15,475 nt of DNA from an uncultured Acidobacteriota bacterium (GCA_937952345.1 CALFYN010001218.1:1-15475), one strand, 5' to 3'. Numbered from the stretch's first letter, positions 1 through 8,184 are shown. The notes: generated by a model not told the origin, from the sequence alone. Numbers and translations: made by a program.

Positions 1-1799
1 GCTTCCGTGTCTGGGCGCCCAATGCCGAGCGTGTTGCGGTGATCGGCGATTTCAACGATTGGGATCCGCACGCCCTGTCGATGCAACTGCACTCCGATGC
101 CGGCATTTGGGAATGCTTCACTCCGCAGGCGCAGCCGGGCTCGCTCTACAAGTACCGCGTGGAGTCGCGATACTTCGGCTATTCCGCGGACAAAGCGGAT
201 CCTTACGGCTTCGCGGCGGAGATCCGGCCGCAGACCGCATCGAAGGTGTGGGATATCAGCCAGTACTCCTGGGGCGACGGAGAGTGGATGGAGCAGCGGC
301 GTACGCGTAATCTCCATGCATCCGCCATCTCAATCTACGAGGTGCACCTCGGCTCGTGGATGCGTGTGCCTGAGGAGAACGAACGCTGGCTGACGTACCG
401 CGAAATCGCGGAGAAACTCACACGCTATGTACTCGAGATGGGTTACACGCATGTCGAGTTGATGCCCATTACTGAGCACCCCTTCGATGGATCGTGGGGA
501 TATCAGACCGTCGGCTACTTCGCGCCAACAGGCCGGTACGGCACGCCGGACGACTTCATGTATCTGGTGGACACGCTACACCAGAACGGCATTGGCGTCA
601 TTCTCGATTGGGTGCCCGCGCACTTTCCGCGCGATGAGCACGGTCTCGGATACTTCGACGGCACGCACCTCTTTGAACACGCCGATGAGCGCCAGGGACT
701 GCATCCCGACTGGGATACGTTCATCTTCAACTACGGCCGCGCCGAGGTGCGCAATTTCCTCATCAGCAACGCGGCATTCTGGCTGGACCGCTATCACATC
801 GATGCGTTGCGCGTCGACGCGGTGGCATCCATGCTCTATCTGGATTACGGGCGCCCGGAAGGCAGTTGGATCCCCAACCGTTTTGGGGGCCGGGAGAACC
901 TGGAAGCCATCGAGTTCCTGAAGATCCTCAATGAGGAGATCCATGGCCGATTTCCCGGCGTCACGGTGATCGCCGAGGAATCCACCGCATGGCCAATGGT
1001 TTCCCGCCCCGTGCATCTTGGCGGCCTGGGGTTCGGCTTCAAGTGGAACATGGGTTGGATGCACGACATGTTGTCGTACATGTCGAAGGATCCGGTCTAT
1101 CGCAGCTACCACCACAATCTCATCACCTTCAGCATGATGTACGCCTTCAGCGAAAATTTTGTGCTGCCTTTCTCCCACGATGAGGTGGTTCACGGCAAGT
1201 CTTCGATGATCGGCAAGATGCCCGGCGATGAATGGCGGAAGTTTGCCAATCTGCGGCTGCTCTACGGATTCCAGTTCAGCCATCCGGGCAAGAAGTTGTT
1301 GTTCATGGGCAGCGAGTTCGGGCAGTGGAAGGAATGGAATCACGACACAAGCCTGGATTGGAACCTTCTCGATTACCCCATGCACAAAGGCATGCAGCGC
1401 TGGGTGCGCGATCTGAACACGTTCTACCGCTCCGAGGCCGCATGGTTTGAACTGGATCATGAACCCGGTGGATTCGAATGGGTGGACTGCAACGACGCGC
1501 AGCGTAGCATTGTCAGCTTTTTGCGCCGGGCTAAGTCTCATGGCAATGCCGTGCTCACGGTCTGCAACTTCACGCCCGAAGTCCGGCAAAACTACCGTGT
1601 CGGTGTGCCCGCCGGCGGCTATTGGAAGGAAGCGCTGAACAGCGATGCGCCGCTGTACGGCGGAAGCGGCCAGGGCAATCAGGGCGGTGTGGAAGCATCC
1701 CCATTGCCCATGCACGGGCGCCCGCATTCGCTCAACATCACGCTGCCTCCATTGGCGGTGGTTGTCTTTCAGAGGCAGGGCGAGGAGGCGCGATGGTAA
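1..1799 (+). CDS. glgB: 1,4-alpha-glucan branching enzyme GlgB (5' end outside window)
   Basis: Transfers segments of alpha-1,4-glucan to make alpha-1,6 branches in glycogen-like polymer; cytoplasmic. The reading frame is open from the left edge (first full codon at 3), where residues FRVWAPNAERV and then GDFNDWD match the CBM48 domain of the family. The N-terminus is therefore missing, and the GTG at 39 is not the real start. GH13 catalytic regions follow in order: DWVPAHF near 607-627, DALRVDAV with the nucleophile Asp codon at 816-818, AEES with the acid/base Glu codon at 975-977, and the FSHDEVVHGK block with the HD pair at 1176-1181. The C-terminal beta domain ends at TAA 1797-1799. The stop overlaps the start of the trehalose synthase gene, which indicates an operon and probable translational coupling. 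GlgB next to TreS–maltokinase suggests it branches glucan made by the GlgE route. All four catalytic blocks are intact. Confidence 0.96.
   Translation, partial: FRVWAPNAERVAVIGDFNDWDPHALSMQLHSDAGIWECFTPQAQPGSLYKYRVESRYFGYSADKADPYGFAAEIRPQTASKVWDISQYSWGDGEWMEQRRTRNLHASAISIYEVHLGSWMRVPEENERWLTYREIAEKLTRYVLEMGYTHVELMPITEHPFDGSWGYQTVGYFAPTGRYGTPDDFMYLVDTLHQNGIGVILDWVPAHFPRDEHGLGYFDGTHLFEHADERQGLHPDWDTFIFNYGRAEVRNFLISNAAFWLDRYHIDALRVDAVASMLYLDYGRPEGSWIPNRFGGRENLEAIEFLKILNEEIHGRFPGVTVIAEESTAWPMVSRPVHLGGLGFGFKWNMGWMHDMLSYMSKDPVYRSYHHNLITFSMMYAFSENFVLPFSHDEVVHGKSSMIGKMPGDEWRKFANLRLLYGFQFSHPGKKLLFMGSEFGQWKEWNHDTSLDWNLLDYPMHKGMQRWVRDLNTFYRSEAAWFELDHEPGGFEWVDCNDAQRSIVSFLRRAKSHGNAVLTVCNFTPEVRQNYRVGVPAGGYWKEALNSDAPLYGGSGQGNQGGVEASPLPMHGRPHSLNITLPPLAVVVFQRQGEEARW
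1782..1788 (+). promoter_or_regulatory. Ribosome binding site fixing the treS start
   Basis: GAGGAGG lies 4 bases before ATG 1793. It sits inside the end of glgB and supports ATG 1793 rather than the earlier in-frame start at 1622, which would add 57 residues overlapping glgB that do not look like the family. Confidence 0.7.
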
Positions 1800-4700
1800 G
1801 AACCCAAGCGAGCGCCGCCGATCCGGTCTGGTTCAAGGATGCCGTTATATACGAACTTCACGTGAAGACGTTCTTCGACGGCAACAACGATGGCATCGGA
1901 GATTTCGCCGGCCTCATGCAGAAGCTCGACTATCTGCAGGAACTCGGCGTGACCTGCCTATGGCTGCTGCCTTTCTTCCCCTCACCGCTCCGCGATGATG
2001 GCTACGACATCGCCGAATACACCAGCGTGCATCCCAGCTACGGCACGCTGGATGATTTCCACGCCTTTCTCGACGCGGCGCACGAGCGCGGTTTGCAGGT
2101 GATGGTGGAACTGGTGATCAACCACACCTCCGACCAGCATCCCTGGTTTCAAAGGGCGCGCCATGCGCCGGCCGGATCGCCGGAGCGTGACTTCTACGTC
2201 TGGAGTGACACCGACCAGCGATACAAGGACGCGCGTATCATTTTCACTGACACGGAGAAGTCCAACTGGACTTGGGATCCGGCCGCGAAGGCTTATTATT
2301 GGCATCGCTTCTTTTCCCACCAGCCGGATCTCAACTACGACAATCCCGCCGTCATTGACGAAGTGATTCGTGTCATGCGCTTTTGGCTGGACATGGGAGT
2401 GGACGGACTCCGGCTGGATGCGATTCCCTATCTCATCGAGCGTGACGGCACCAATTGCGAAAATCTTCCGGAAACGCACACCGCGATCAAGCAGATTCGC
2501 AAGGCGATGGATGAACTCTATGCCAACCGCATGATTCTCGCCGAAGCGAATCAGTGGCCGAGCGACGTCCGCGAGTACTTCGGCGAAGGCGATGAATGCC
2601 ACATGGCGTTCCACTTCCCGCTGATGCCGCGCCTGTTCATGTCGCTGCGCCTCGAAGACCGGCACCCCATTATCGACATCATTGAGCAGACTCCCGAAAT
2701 TCCCTCCAACTGCCAGTGGGGCTTGTTCCTGCGCAACCACGATGAACTCACTCTGGAGATGGTTACCGACGAAGAGCGCGACTACATGTACTTCGCCTAT
2801 AGCGCCGATCCACAAATGCGCATCAACGTGGGGATCCGGCGCCGACTTGCGCCGCTGATGGAGAACAACCGCCGCCGGATCGAGTTGTTGAACAGCATTC
2901 TGTTTTCCTTCCCCGGAACGCCCATTCTCTACTACGGCGACGAGCTCGGAATGGGAGACAACATCTACCTGGGGGACCGCAACGGCGTCCGCACGCCCAT
3001 GCAATGGAATGCGGATCGCAATGCCGGCTTCTCCCGCTGCGCTCCTGCCCGGCTCTATAGCCCGGTTATTCTCGATCCCATCTACGGGTACGAGGCCATC
3101 AATGTCGAAGTGCAGCAGAGCGATTCTTCCAGCTTGCTGCATTGGATGCGTCACATGATCGCCCTGCGGAAGCTGTTTCAGGTCTTTGGCCGCGGGTCGA
3201 TTGAGTTTCTCCATCCGGCAAACCGCAAGATTCTGGCTTATGTGCGCAAGCACGGGGATGAGCAGATTCTTTGCGTCGCCAATCTATCCCGCTTCGCGCA
3301 GCCCTTCGATTTGGATTTGTCGAGCTATGCCGGAATGACTCCCGTCGAAATGCTCGGCTATGTCGAATTCCCGAAGATCGGCCGCGAGCACTATCCGCTC
3401 ACTCTCGGTCCCTATGCCTTCCTCTGGTTTGAGCTTCACGGCAAACCGGAGGTGCTATCCGGCGAGGAGGATGGTCTAGGCGAGGAACCTATCCTGCTGC
3501 CGGCGGGCGGCTTTGCATGGGACCGGGTGCTTTCCTCCTCGGCGAAGACGACGCTTGAGACCAGGGTTCTACCGATTTACCTGCCCAAGCAGCGCTGGTT
3601 TGGCAGCAAGTCGCGAGAAATTCGCGGCATCGAGGTCAAGGATTGGGCTGCGATTGGCCGCTCCGGCGCCGTGCTGATGCTGGTGGAAGTCCAGTTTGCG
3701 GATTTGGACTCCGAGGTGTACTGCCTTCCTGTCGCCCTTAGTTCCGCGGAGCAGTTGCAACGGATCGGCGAAGGAGCAGTGGCTTCCGCATTGTGCTCGG
3801 TTCAGGCGGCGGGGGAAACCCGGGTGCTTTATGACGCGACATGGAATCCCGAGGCAAACCGGGAGCTGTTTGGCCTGATGCGCGGGGATGCAACGCTCCC
3901 GATGCGCATCGGCTCGGTACAGCCCGAAGCGGGCGCGCTGCTTCGCCAGACGCGACAAGACGAAGATGCACTATCGGTGCGCCGTGGAACGGCCGAGCAG
4001 AGCAATACTTCCATCATTTTCGGCGGCCGCTACATTCTGAAACTGTTCCGCAAGCTTTCGGCCGGCGTCAATCCGGATTGTGAAATCGGCAAGTATCTGA
4101 CGGAGAACGCCGGCTTCCACAGCGTGCCCGCATTTGGCGGTGCACTGACCTACATGCGGCCGGCCATGCCCCAATACACCTTGGCGATGGCGCAAGGGCT
4201 GGTGGAGAATCAAGGTGACGGGTGGCAGGCGACACTCGAGGAATTGGGCCGTTACTATGAACGCTGCCTCGCCTGGGAGCGAGCCGCGCCGTCCACCGAT
4301 GCGAAACCGCAGACAGCTTACCTGGATGCTGCTCGGGAATTGACCGGTATCTACCGCGACTCTGCCGCGAGCCTCGGCCGGACTACGGCGCAGATGCATA
4401 TCGCTTTGGCCGGCGCCACGGACGTTCCCGCATTTGCGCCCGAGCCGTTTACGGATGCCGACCGTCTCAAACTCGCGCAAGATCTTCGCGCGCATGCCGG
4501 CACGGTTTTCGACAGCCTGCGCAACAGCCTGTCACGGTTGCCCGATGAACTGCTTGAAGAAGCAAGCTACGTGCTCGGGCTGCGGAGGAAGATCTGGGAT
4601 CGCCTCTCACAACTGGAGAAACTGAATGCGCACTGCCTCAAGACTCGCGTGCATGGTGACTATCATTTGGGCCAGGTTTTGCGCGTGGAAAACGAGTACG

Positions 4701-5113
4701 TCATCCTCGATTTCGAAGGCGAGCCTTCGCGATCCATCGAAGAGCGCCGCGCCAAACAACTTCCGCTGAAGGATGTGGCTGGAATGCTGCGCAGCTTTGG
4801 CTACGCCGCCCGTGCCGCCCTGTTCAATTACACGGCCCGCCGCCCCGAAGATATCGAGCAACTCGAGCCGTGGGCCAAGGCCTGGGAGAAGGTAGTTGCT
4901 GACATCTTCCTCCAGTCTTATCGGGAAACGGCGGCGGACGCCGCATTCCTGCCGCGGGATGACGCAGCATTCCGGGGCCTTCTGGACGGCTTCATCCTTG
5001 ACAAGGCGCTGTATGAACTGCGCTATGAACTGAACAACCGTCCCGCGTGGGTCAGTATTCCACTGTCGGGCATTCTGTCGCTCCGCCTCAACGGCGCCGG
5101 CGCCAACGGCTAG
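1793..5113 (+). CDS. treS: Trehalose synthase–maltokinase fusion protein
   Basis: A 1106-residue bifunctional enzyme. The N-terminal GH13 half (about 1-545) interconverts trehalose and maltose. The C-terminal half (about 580-1106) is a maltokinase that phosphorylates maltose to maltose-1-phosphate, the donor for GlgE. GH13 landmarks are ELVINHTS, GLRLDAIPY with nucleophile D209, ILAEANQWP with acid/base E251, and LRNHDEL with D317. The kinase half shows the N-cap-like block PKQRWFGSKSRE, then HGDYHLGQVL with catalytic D956, and DFEGEP with D973 and E975, followed by KDVAGMLRSFGYAA, typical of maltokinases. The length fits known TreS–Mak fusions. The start at ATG 1793 overlaps the glgB stop by 7 bases and has a good ribosome binding site. 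Fusion makes channelling of maltose from TreS to Mak plausible. GlgE, the consumer of maltose-1-phosphate, is not in the window. No signal peptide or membrane segment is seen, so a cytoplasmic location is expected. Confidence 0.95.
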   Translation: MVRTQASAADPVWFKDAVIYELHVKTFFDGNNDGIGDFAGLMQKLDYLQELGVTCLWLLPFFPSPLRDDGYDIAEYTSVHPSYGTLDDFHAFLDAAHERGLQVMVELVINHTSDQHPWFQRARHAPAGSPERDFYVWSDTDQRYKDARIIFTDTEKSNWTWDPAAKAYYWHRFFSHQPDLNYDNPAVIDEVIRVMRFWLDMGVDGLRLDAIPYLIERDGTNCENLPETHTAIKQIRKAMDELYANRMILAEANQWPSDVREYFGEGDECHMAFHFPLMPRLFMSLRLEDRHPIIDIIEQTPEIPSNCQWGLFLRNHDELTLEMVTDEERDYMYFAYSADPQMRINVGIRRRLAPLMENNRRRIELLNSILFSFPGTPILYYGDELGMGDNIYLGDRNGVRTPMQWNADRNAGFSRCAPARLYSPVILDPIYGYEAINVEVQQSDSSSLLHWMRHMIALRKLFQVFGRGSIEFLHPANRKILAYVRKHGDEQILCVANLSRFAQPFDLDLSSYAGMTPVEMLGYVEFPKIGREHYPLTLGPYAFLWFELHGKPEVLSGEEDGLGEEPILLPAGGFAWDRVLSSSAKTTLETRVLPIYLPKQRWFGSKSREIRGIEVKDWAAIGRSGAVLMLVEVQFADLDSEVYCLPVALSSAEQLQRIGEGAVASALCSVQAAGETRVLYDATWNPEANRELFGLMRGDATLPMRIGSVQPEAGALLRQTRQDEDALSVRRGTAEQSNTSIIFGGRYILKLFRKLSAGVNPDCEIGKYLTENAGFHSVPAFGGALTYMRPAMPQYTLAMAQGLVENQGDGWQATLEELGRYYERCLAWERAAPSTDAKPQTAYLDAARELTGIYRDSAASLGRTTAQMHIALAGATDVPAFAPEPFTDADRLKLAQDLRAHAGTVFDSLRNSLSRLPDELLEEASYVLGLRRKIWDRLSQLEKLNAHCLKTRVHGDYHLGQVLRVENEYVILDFEGEPSRSIEERRAKQLPLKDVAGMLRSFGYAARAALFNYTARRPEDIEQLEPWAKAWEKVVADIFLQSYRETAADAAFLPRDDAAFRGLLDGFILDKALYELRYELNNRPAWVSIPLSGILSLRLNGAGANG

Positions 5114-5122
5114 GAGAAAAGC

Positions 5123-6406
5123 ATGGTGCGGTTGGAACCCATCCCGCAGGAAACCCAACAACGCGTCGAGCAGTTGGGCAGCGCCGACCTGGTGGTAGGC
5201 ATTCCCAGCTTCAACAACGCGGATACCATCGGCCATGTGGTGCGTGTCGTACAACAGGGCTTACAGGAATACTTCCCGCAGGCGCGCAGCGTCATTATCA
5301 ATTCGGATGGCGGCTCCAAGGACGGCACACCGGACCGCGTCCTCAACGCTGTTCCAGAGGATGCGCCGGTGCTCCAGGTTCCCTATGAGATTCAGCCGGT
5401 ACAGAAGTTTTCCACTTCCTACTTGGGTGTGCCGGGAAAGGGCAGCGCCGTGCGCACGATTTTCCAGATCGCACGATCCATCGGCGCTAAGGCCTGCGCT
5501 ATCGTCGATTCCGACCTGCGCAGCATCCGACCCGACTGGATGCAATTGCTGATGCGGCCGGTGTACGAGCAGGGTTTCGATTTCGTGGCCCCCTACTACC
5601 AGCGGCACAAGTTCGACGGAACCATCACGAACAGCATTGTGTACCCGGCGACGCGGGCGCTGTATGGCCGCCGAATCCGGCAGCCCATTGGCGGAGAGTT
5701 CTGCTTCTCGCCGCAACTGCTGGACCGCTATCTCGCGCTTGACGTCTGGAATACTGACGTGGCGCGATTCGGCATTGATATCTGGGTCACGACGCAGGCC
5801 GTTTGTGCCGGCAGCAAGGTTTGCCAAGTATATCTCGGCGCCAAGATTCACGATCCGAAAGACCCGGGCGCCGATCTCAGCAGCATGCTGATGCAGGTGC
5901 TGGGATCGATGTTCGGGGAGATGGAGCGCAATGCCGCGGTCTGGCAGAAGGTTCGGGGCTCAGAACCCGTTCCCGTTCTCGGTACACCGCTTTCGCCCGA
6001 CACCGAGCCGGTCAAGGTGGATCTGAAGCGCATGATGGATTCCTTCCGGCTTGGCTACGCGAATCTGGCTGAAGTGTGGGGACTGGTGCTGCCAGCCGCG
6101 ACACTATTGGAGCTGAAGAAGCTCTCCAAGCGGGAGGACAGCAGCTTTCAATTTCCGGATGAGATCTGGGCGCGCATCGTGTATGACTTCGCTGTCGCAT
6201 TCCATTTCCGGACCATCAATCGCGACCACCTGCTGCGGGCCATGACCCCGCTCTATCTCGGCTGGGTGGCATCGTTCATTCTTCAGATGGAACACAGTGA
6301 AGCGGCGCAGGTGGAAACCCGCATCGAGGGACTGTGCGGCGTCTACGAAAGCCAGAAGCCATACCTCATCTCCCGTTGGCGCTGGCCGGACAGGTTTACC
6401 CCATGA
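5123..6406 (+). CDS. GT-A fold glycosyltransferase, GT81/GpgS-like
   Basis: A 427-residue glycosyltransferase without an N-terminal signal. The nucleotide-sugar binding start reads VVGIPSFNNADTIGHVV (about residues 23-39). A GGSKDGT block follows, then the metal-binding DSD at 129-131 within AIVDSDLR. A GGEFCFSP segment and a later GIDIWVTT segment resemble the acceptor and catalytic regions of glucosyl-3-phosphoglycerate synthases (GT81), an assignment from memory of the family. The predicted role is transfer of a sugar from a nucleotide donor to a small acceptor, possibly 3-phosphoglycerate, giving a compatible solute. The acceptor cannot be fixed from sequence alone. The start ATG 5123 lies 9 bases after the treS–mak stop, and AGGAG at 5112-5116 overlaps that stop codon, so the two genes are probably co-transcribed. 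The C-terminal ~130 residues are largely helical and not assigned. It could also be an unrelated GT2-type enzyme. Confidence 0.75.
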   Translation: MVRLEPIPQETQQRVEQLGSADLVVGIPSFNNADTIGHVVRVVQQGLQEYFPQARSVIINSDGGSKDGTPDRVLNAVPEDAPVLQVPYEIQPVQKFSTSYLGVPGKGSAVRTIFQIARSIGAKACAIVDSDLRSIRPDWMQLLMRPVYEQGFDFVAPYYQRHKFDGTITNSIVYPATRALYGRRIRQPIGGEFCFSPQLLDRYLALDVWNTDVARFGIDIWVTTQAVCAGSKVCQVYLGAKIHDPKDPGADLSSMLMQVLGSMFGEMERNAAVWQKVRGSEPVPVLGTPLSPDTEPVKVDLKRMMDSFRLGYANLAEVWGLVLPAATLLELKKLSKREDSSFQFPDEIWARIVYDFAVAFHFRTINRDHLLRAMTPLYLGWVASFILQMEHSEAAQVETRIEGLCGVYESQKPYLISRWRWPDRFTP

Positions 6407-6442
6407 CAGGTGAGGGAGAAGATTGGAAAGGAGTGACGACCT

Positions 6443-7141
6443 ATGTGGGAACAACTGAATGAAGCACTGACCATTTCCACCAACCGGGTGATTTCCGGAG
6501 TAGCCAACTTTCTCCCCGGAGTGCTGGCCTTGCTGCTGGCGTTGCTGCTTACCTTCCCGCTGGCGATTCTGGTGGGCCGCCTGCTGCGGAAATTTCTTGG
6601 CAGCATGCGATTTGATGAGCGGCTGGAGCAGTGGGGGTTCTCCGCCATCGCACAGTTTTCGCCGTCACGCAGCCCGACGCAACTCGCCTCGCGTGTGGCT
6701 TACTGGACGGTACTGGTCATTGGTTTACTGATCGGACTCACAGCGCTGGACGCCAACCTTACATCGAGGCTGTCCCTGCGCGCATTCGAGTATCTGCCGA
6801 ATCTGGTGGTGGCCGTCATTGTGATGATGGCCGGCAGTGTGATCGCGCGGTTTCTTGCGCGGGGCGTGCTGATCAGCGCGGTGAACATGCAACTCGGGCC
6901 GGCGCGGCTGATGAGCCTGGGCGTAAAGTGGCTGATTCTGGTGCTTGCTGCTGCCATGGCGATGGAGCACCTGGGAGTGGGCGGGTCGATTCTGCACCTT
7001 GCCTTCGCCATTCTGTTCGGTGGCATCGTACTGGGAATGGCGCTTGCGGTGGGACTGGGGTCAAAGGATGTTGTCAGCCGCTCATGGGAACGCCATGATG
7101 ACCGCACTGGGGAGGAAGAGACCACACTTCATCATCTCTAA
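6443..7141 (+). CDS. Small CmpX-like / MscS-helix membrane protein
   Basis: A 232-residue inner-membrane protein with about five hydrophobic segments (roughly 22-46, 86-104, 119-138, 160-175 and 183-205) and a short charged C-terminal tail. The repeated pattern of a hydrophobic helix ending in small residues, and the closing LAVGLGSKDVVSRSW, resemble the conserved-TM-helix family found in CmpX and near mechanosensitive channels. The beta domain of a true MscS channel is missing, so channel activity is uncertain. AGGAG at 6429-6433 sits 9 bases before ATG 6443. It follows the glycosyltransferase gene by 36 bases on the same strand and may be the last gene of the glgB–treS operon. If it gates or senses membrane tension, linkage to trehalose and glucan metabolism would fit an osmotic-stress role; this is inference. 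Confidence 0.7.
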   Translation: MWEQLNEALTISTNRVISGVANFLPGVLALLLALLLTFPLAILVGRLLRKFLGSMRFDERLEQWGFSAIAQFSPSRSPTQLASRVAYWTVLVIGLLIGLTALDANLTSRLSLRAFEYLPNLVVAVIVMMAGSVIARFLARGVLISAVNMQLGPARLMSLGVKWLILVLAAAMAMEHLGVGGSILHLAFAILFGGIVLGMALAVGLGSKDVVSRSWERHDDRTGEEETTLHHL

Positions 7142-7162
7142 CACAAGGAAATGTGCTGAGGG

Positions 7163-7202
7163 TTGACAAGCCGGACAGTAGTTAACTGCAGTTAACCTTA
7201 GT
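7163..7202 (+). promoter_or_regulatory. Promoter/operator of the truncated mntH copy
   Basis: A consensus -35 box TTGACA (7163-7168) is followed by the perfect 16-bp palindrome GTTAACTGCAGTTAAC (7181-7196) and then the ATG at 7203. By alignment with the intact mntH promoter, the -10 position is TGCAGT (7187-7192) after an 18-base spacer. This is a poor match compared with TATAGT in the full-length copy. The operator symmetry is thus preserved while the -10 looks weakened. A metal-responsive repressor of the MntR/DtxR type is the obvious candidate to bind, by inference from the gene controlled. Confidence 0.55.
7181..7196. repeat. Perfect 16-bp palindrome, putative operator (copy 1)
   Basis: GTTAACTGCAGTTAAC equals its own reverse complement. 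A related palindrome sits at the same place before the intact mntH at 8201-8217, which suggests a shared regulator-binding site. Confidence 0.65.
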
Positions 7203-7385
7203 ATGAAGCCTTCGGTTACGCCATCTCCGGCTCCTTCTCTCCCCGAAGTTCATGCCTCCGTGCCTACTGCCCAATCGTCGCCATGGAAGCGGCTGGTTGC
7301 CTTCGCGGGGCCGGCGTACCTGGTGTCGGTTGGTTATATGGATCCGGGGAACTGGGCGACGGACCTCGAGTGTGTGGGAGAGTAG
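7203..7385 (+). pseudogene. Truncated 5' copy of the Nramp transporter gene
   Basis: A 60-codon open frame corresponding to the first ~54 residues of the full-length transporter at 8224, including the first-helix signature YMDPGNWATD, then ending ECVGE and TAG 7383-7385. The first ~31 codons differ from the full copy at many third positions but keep most residues (SLPEV, SPWKRL), and this copy is one codon longer. This indicates it was once a separate, selected paralogue. From 7297 to 7366 it is identical to the full copy. Everything after transmembrane helix 1 is missing, so it cannot transport metal. The intact promoter palindrome and the terminator just downstream mean it could still be transcribed as a short RNA. 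Confidence 0.8.
7297..7366 (+). repeat. 70-bp perfect direct repeat, copy 1
   Basis: Identical base for base to 8315-8384. It encodes the start of the first Nramp helix in both copies and in the same reading phase. The offset between copies is 1018 bp. Confidence 0.95.
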
Positions 7386-7407
7386 GAAAGTGCCCGATTA
7401 ATGACAG

Positions 7408-7440
7408 AAAGCCCGACCACTAGCCGGGCTTTTTGCTGTT
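7408..7440 (+). terminator. Intrinsic terminator after the truncated copy
   Basis: AAAGCCCG (7408-7415) pairs with CGGGCTTT (7425-7432) to form an 8-bp stem around a 9-base loop, followed by a T-rich run. It lies 22 bases after the stop of the truncated frame and would end a transcript of about 240 bases started near 7199. Confidence 0.75.
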
Positions 7441-7545
7441 TTTCGATGCTTGCCAATGATCGACATGGCCAGTTGCAGCAAGGCACTTGAAATACTCGGT
7501 TAGTTTTTTTGACCCCAGGGGCGGATAATTCACGCACTTGAGGAT
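7441..7545. other. Intergenic stretch before the PEP-CTERM-like gene
   Basis: A 7-T run at 7504-7510 and a possible -10 box GATAAT at 7524-7529 are seen. No convincing -35 box pairs with it at normal spacing. The only purine-rich motif near the ATG, GAGG at 7540-7543, is too close to be a strong ribosome binding site. No sequence resembling the missing part of the truncated transporter was found here. Confidence 0.35.
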
Positions 7546-8148
7546 ATGAAGATCTTCGTCTTCGCTTTAGCCCTGGCTGGAGGCATGCCTTCAGAGGCTG
7601 CGGTTTACCACACCTCCGCATTGAGCAACGGAACTCAGTTCACGAATGGGGCTGATCTTTTCGGCACGACGTGGCACATTGAAGTATTGAGCGGTTTCGC
7701 TGCATGGATGAGCCGTACGCCGCCGAATCAAGTCCAACCCATTTGGCGAGGCCCAGGTACGCTGGTGGGAGTGGAGGTTTCGGCGGTTGCGCTAACGCCA
7801 ACTGGCGAAGTACAACTCAACGCGAATCCGAGCGGCGGGAATCACTTCTGGGAGGTATTCGGCAGTCCATACAGTGAGGTGATTGAGGCTCAGAAGGTCA
7901 CTTTCACCAAGGCAGTCGGCGGTGCGGTGGCCGGAAACTACATTAGAGCTTTTACTTTGTTTCAGAAACCAGCCAACGCTCAGACAGTGCGGTTTGACCT
8001 GACGTACACAACGCAAGAGGTTCCTGAGCAAGCGACCGGTGGGATTTGCGCTGTTGGCTTGGCGGGAGTCCTATTTATGGTGTGGGGTCGGCGCAGGGGA
8101 CTTTGGACGCGATGCGCCGCCGCTGTCGTAGGTACCAGAGGCCGTTAG
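7546..8148 (+). CDS. Secreted PEP-CTERM-like protein of unknown function
   Basis: A 200-residue predicted exported protein. Residues 1-19 form a short signal peptide (MKIF then a hydrophobic core, with likely cleavage near SEAA). The middle is rich in small and aromatic residues and probably beta-stranded. The C-terminus has VPEQAT (159-164), a hydrophobic helix (about 166-180) and a GRRR cluster (181-184), which is the layout of an exosortase/PEP-CTERM sorting signal. Two things are unusual. The usual PEP proline triad is degenerate (PEQ), and a 16-residue tail follows the arginines where these proteins normally end. It lies between the two mntH copies and is probably unrelated in function to metal transport. 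No exosortase is visible in the window. The N-terminal start is supported by the signal peptide rather than by a good ribosome binding site. Confidence 0.65.
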   Translation: MKIFVFALALAGGMPSEAAVYHTSALSNGTQFTNGADLFGTTWHIEVLSGFAAWMSRTPPNQVQPIWRGPGTLVGVEVSAVALTPTGEVQLNANPSGGNHFWEVFGSPYSEVIEAQKVTFTKAVGGAVAGNYIRAFTLFQKPANAQTVRFDLTYTTQEVPEQATGGICAVGLAGVLFMVWGRRRGLWTRCAAAVVGTRGR

Positions 8149-8184
8149 TTCGGGCTGGGGGATCGACTGGGATGAAGGGTTGAT

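Noticed and set aside
576..1727. 383-codon open frame on the minus strand
   Set aside because: It lies entirely antisense to glgB, whose catalytic motifs are all intact. The product has no family-like pattern; it is a G+C-driven shadow frame.
1622..1792. 57-codon N-terminal extension of the treS–mak frame
   Set aside because: It overlaps glgB in another frame, has an atypical composition, and the good ribosome binding site precedes ATG 1793.
1982..3253. 423-codon open frame on the minus strand
   Set aside because: Antisense to the trehalose synthase catalytic domain, with no recognisable motifs and no ribosome binding site noted.
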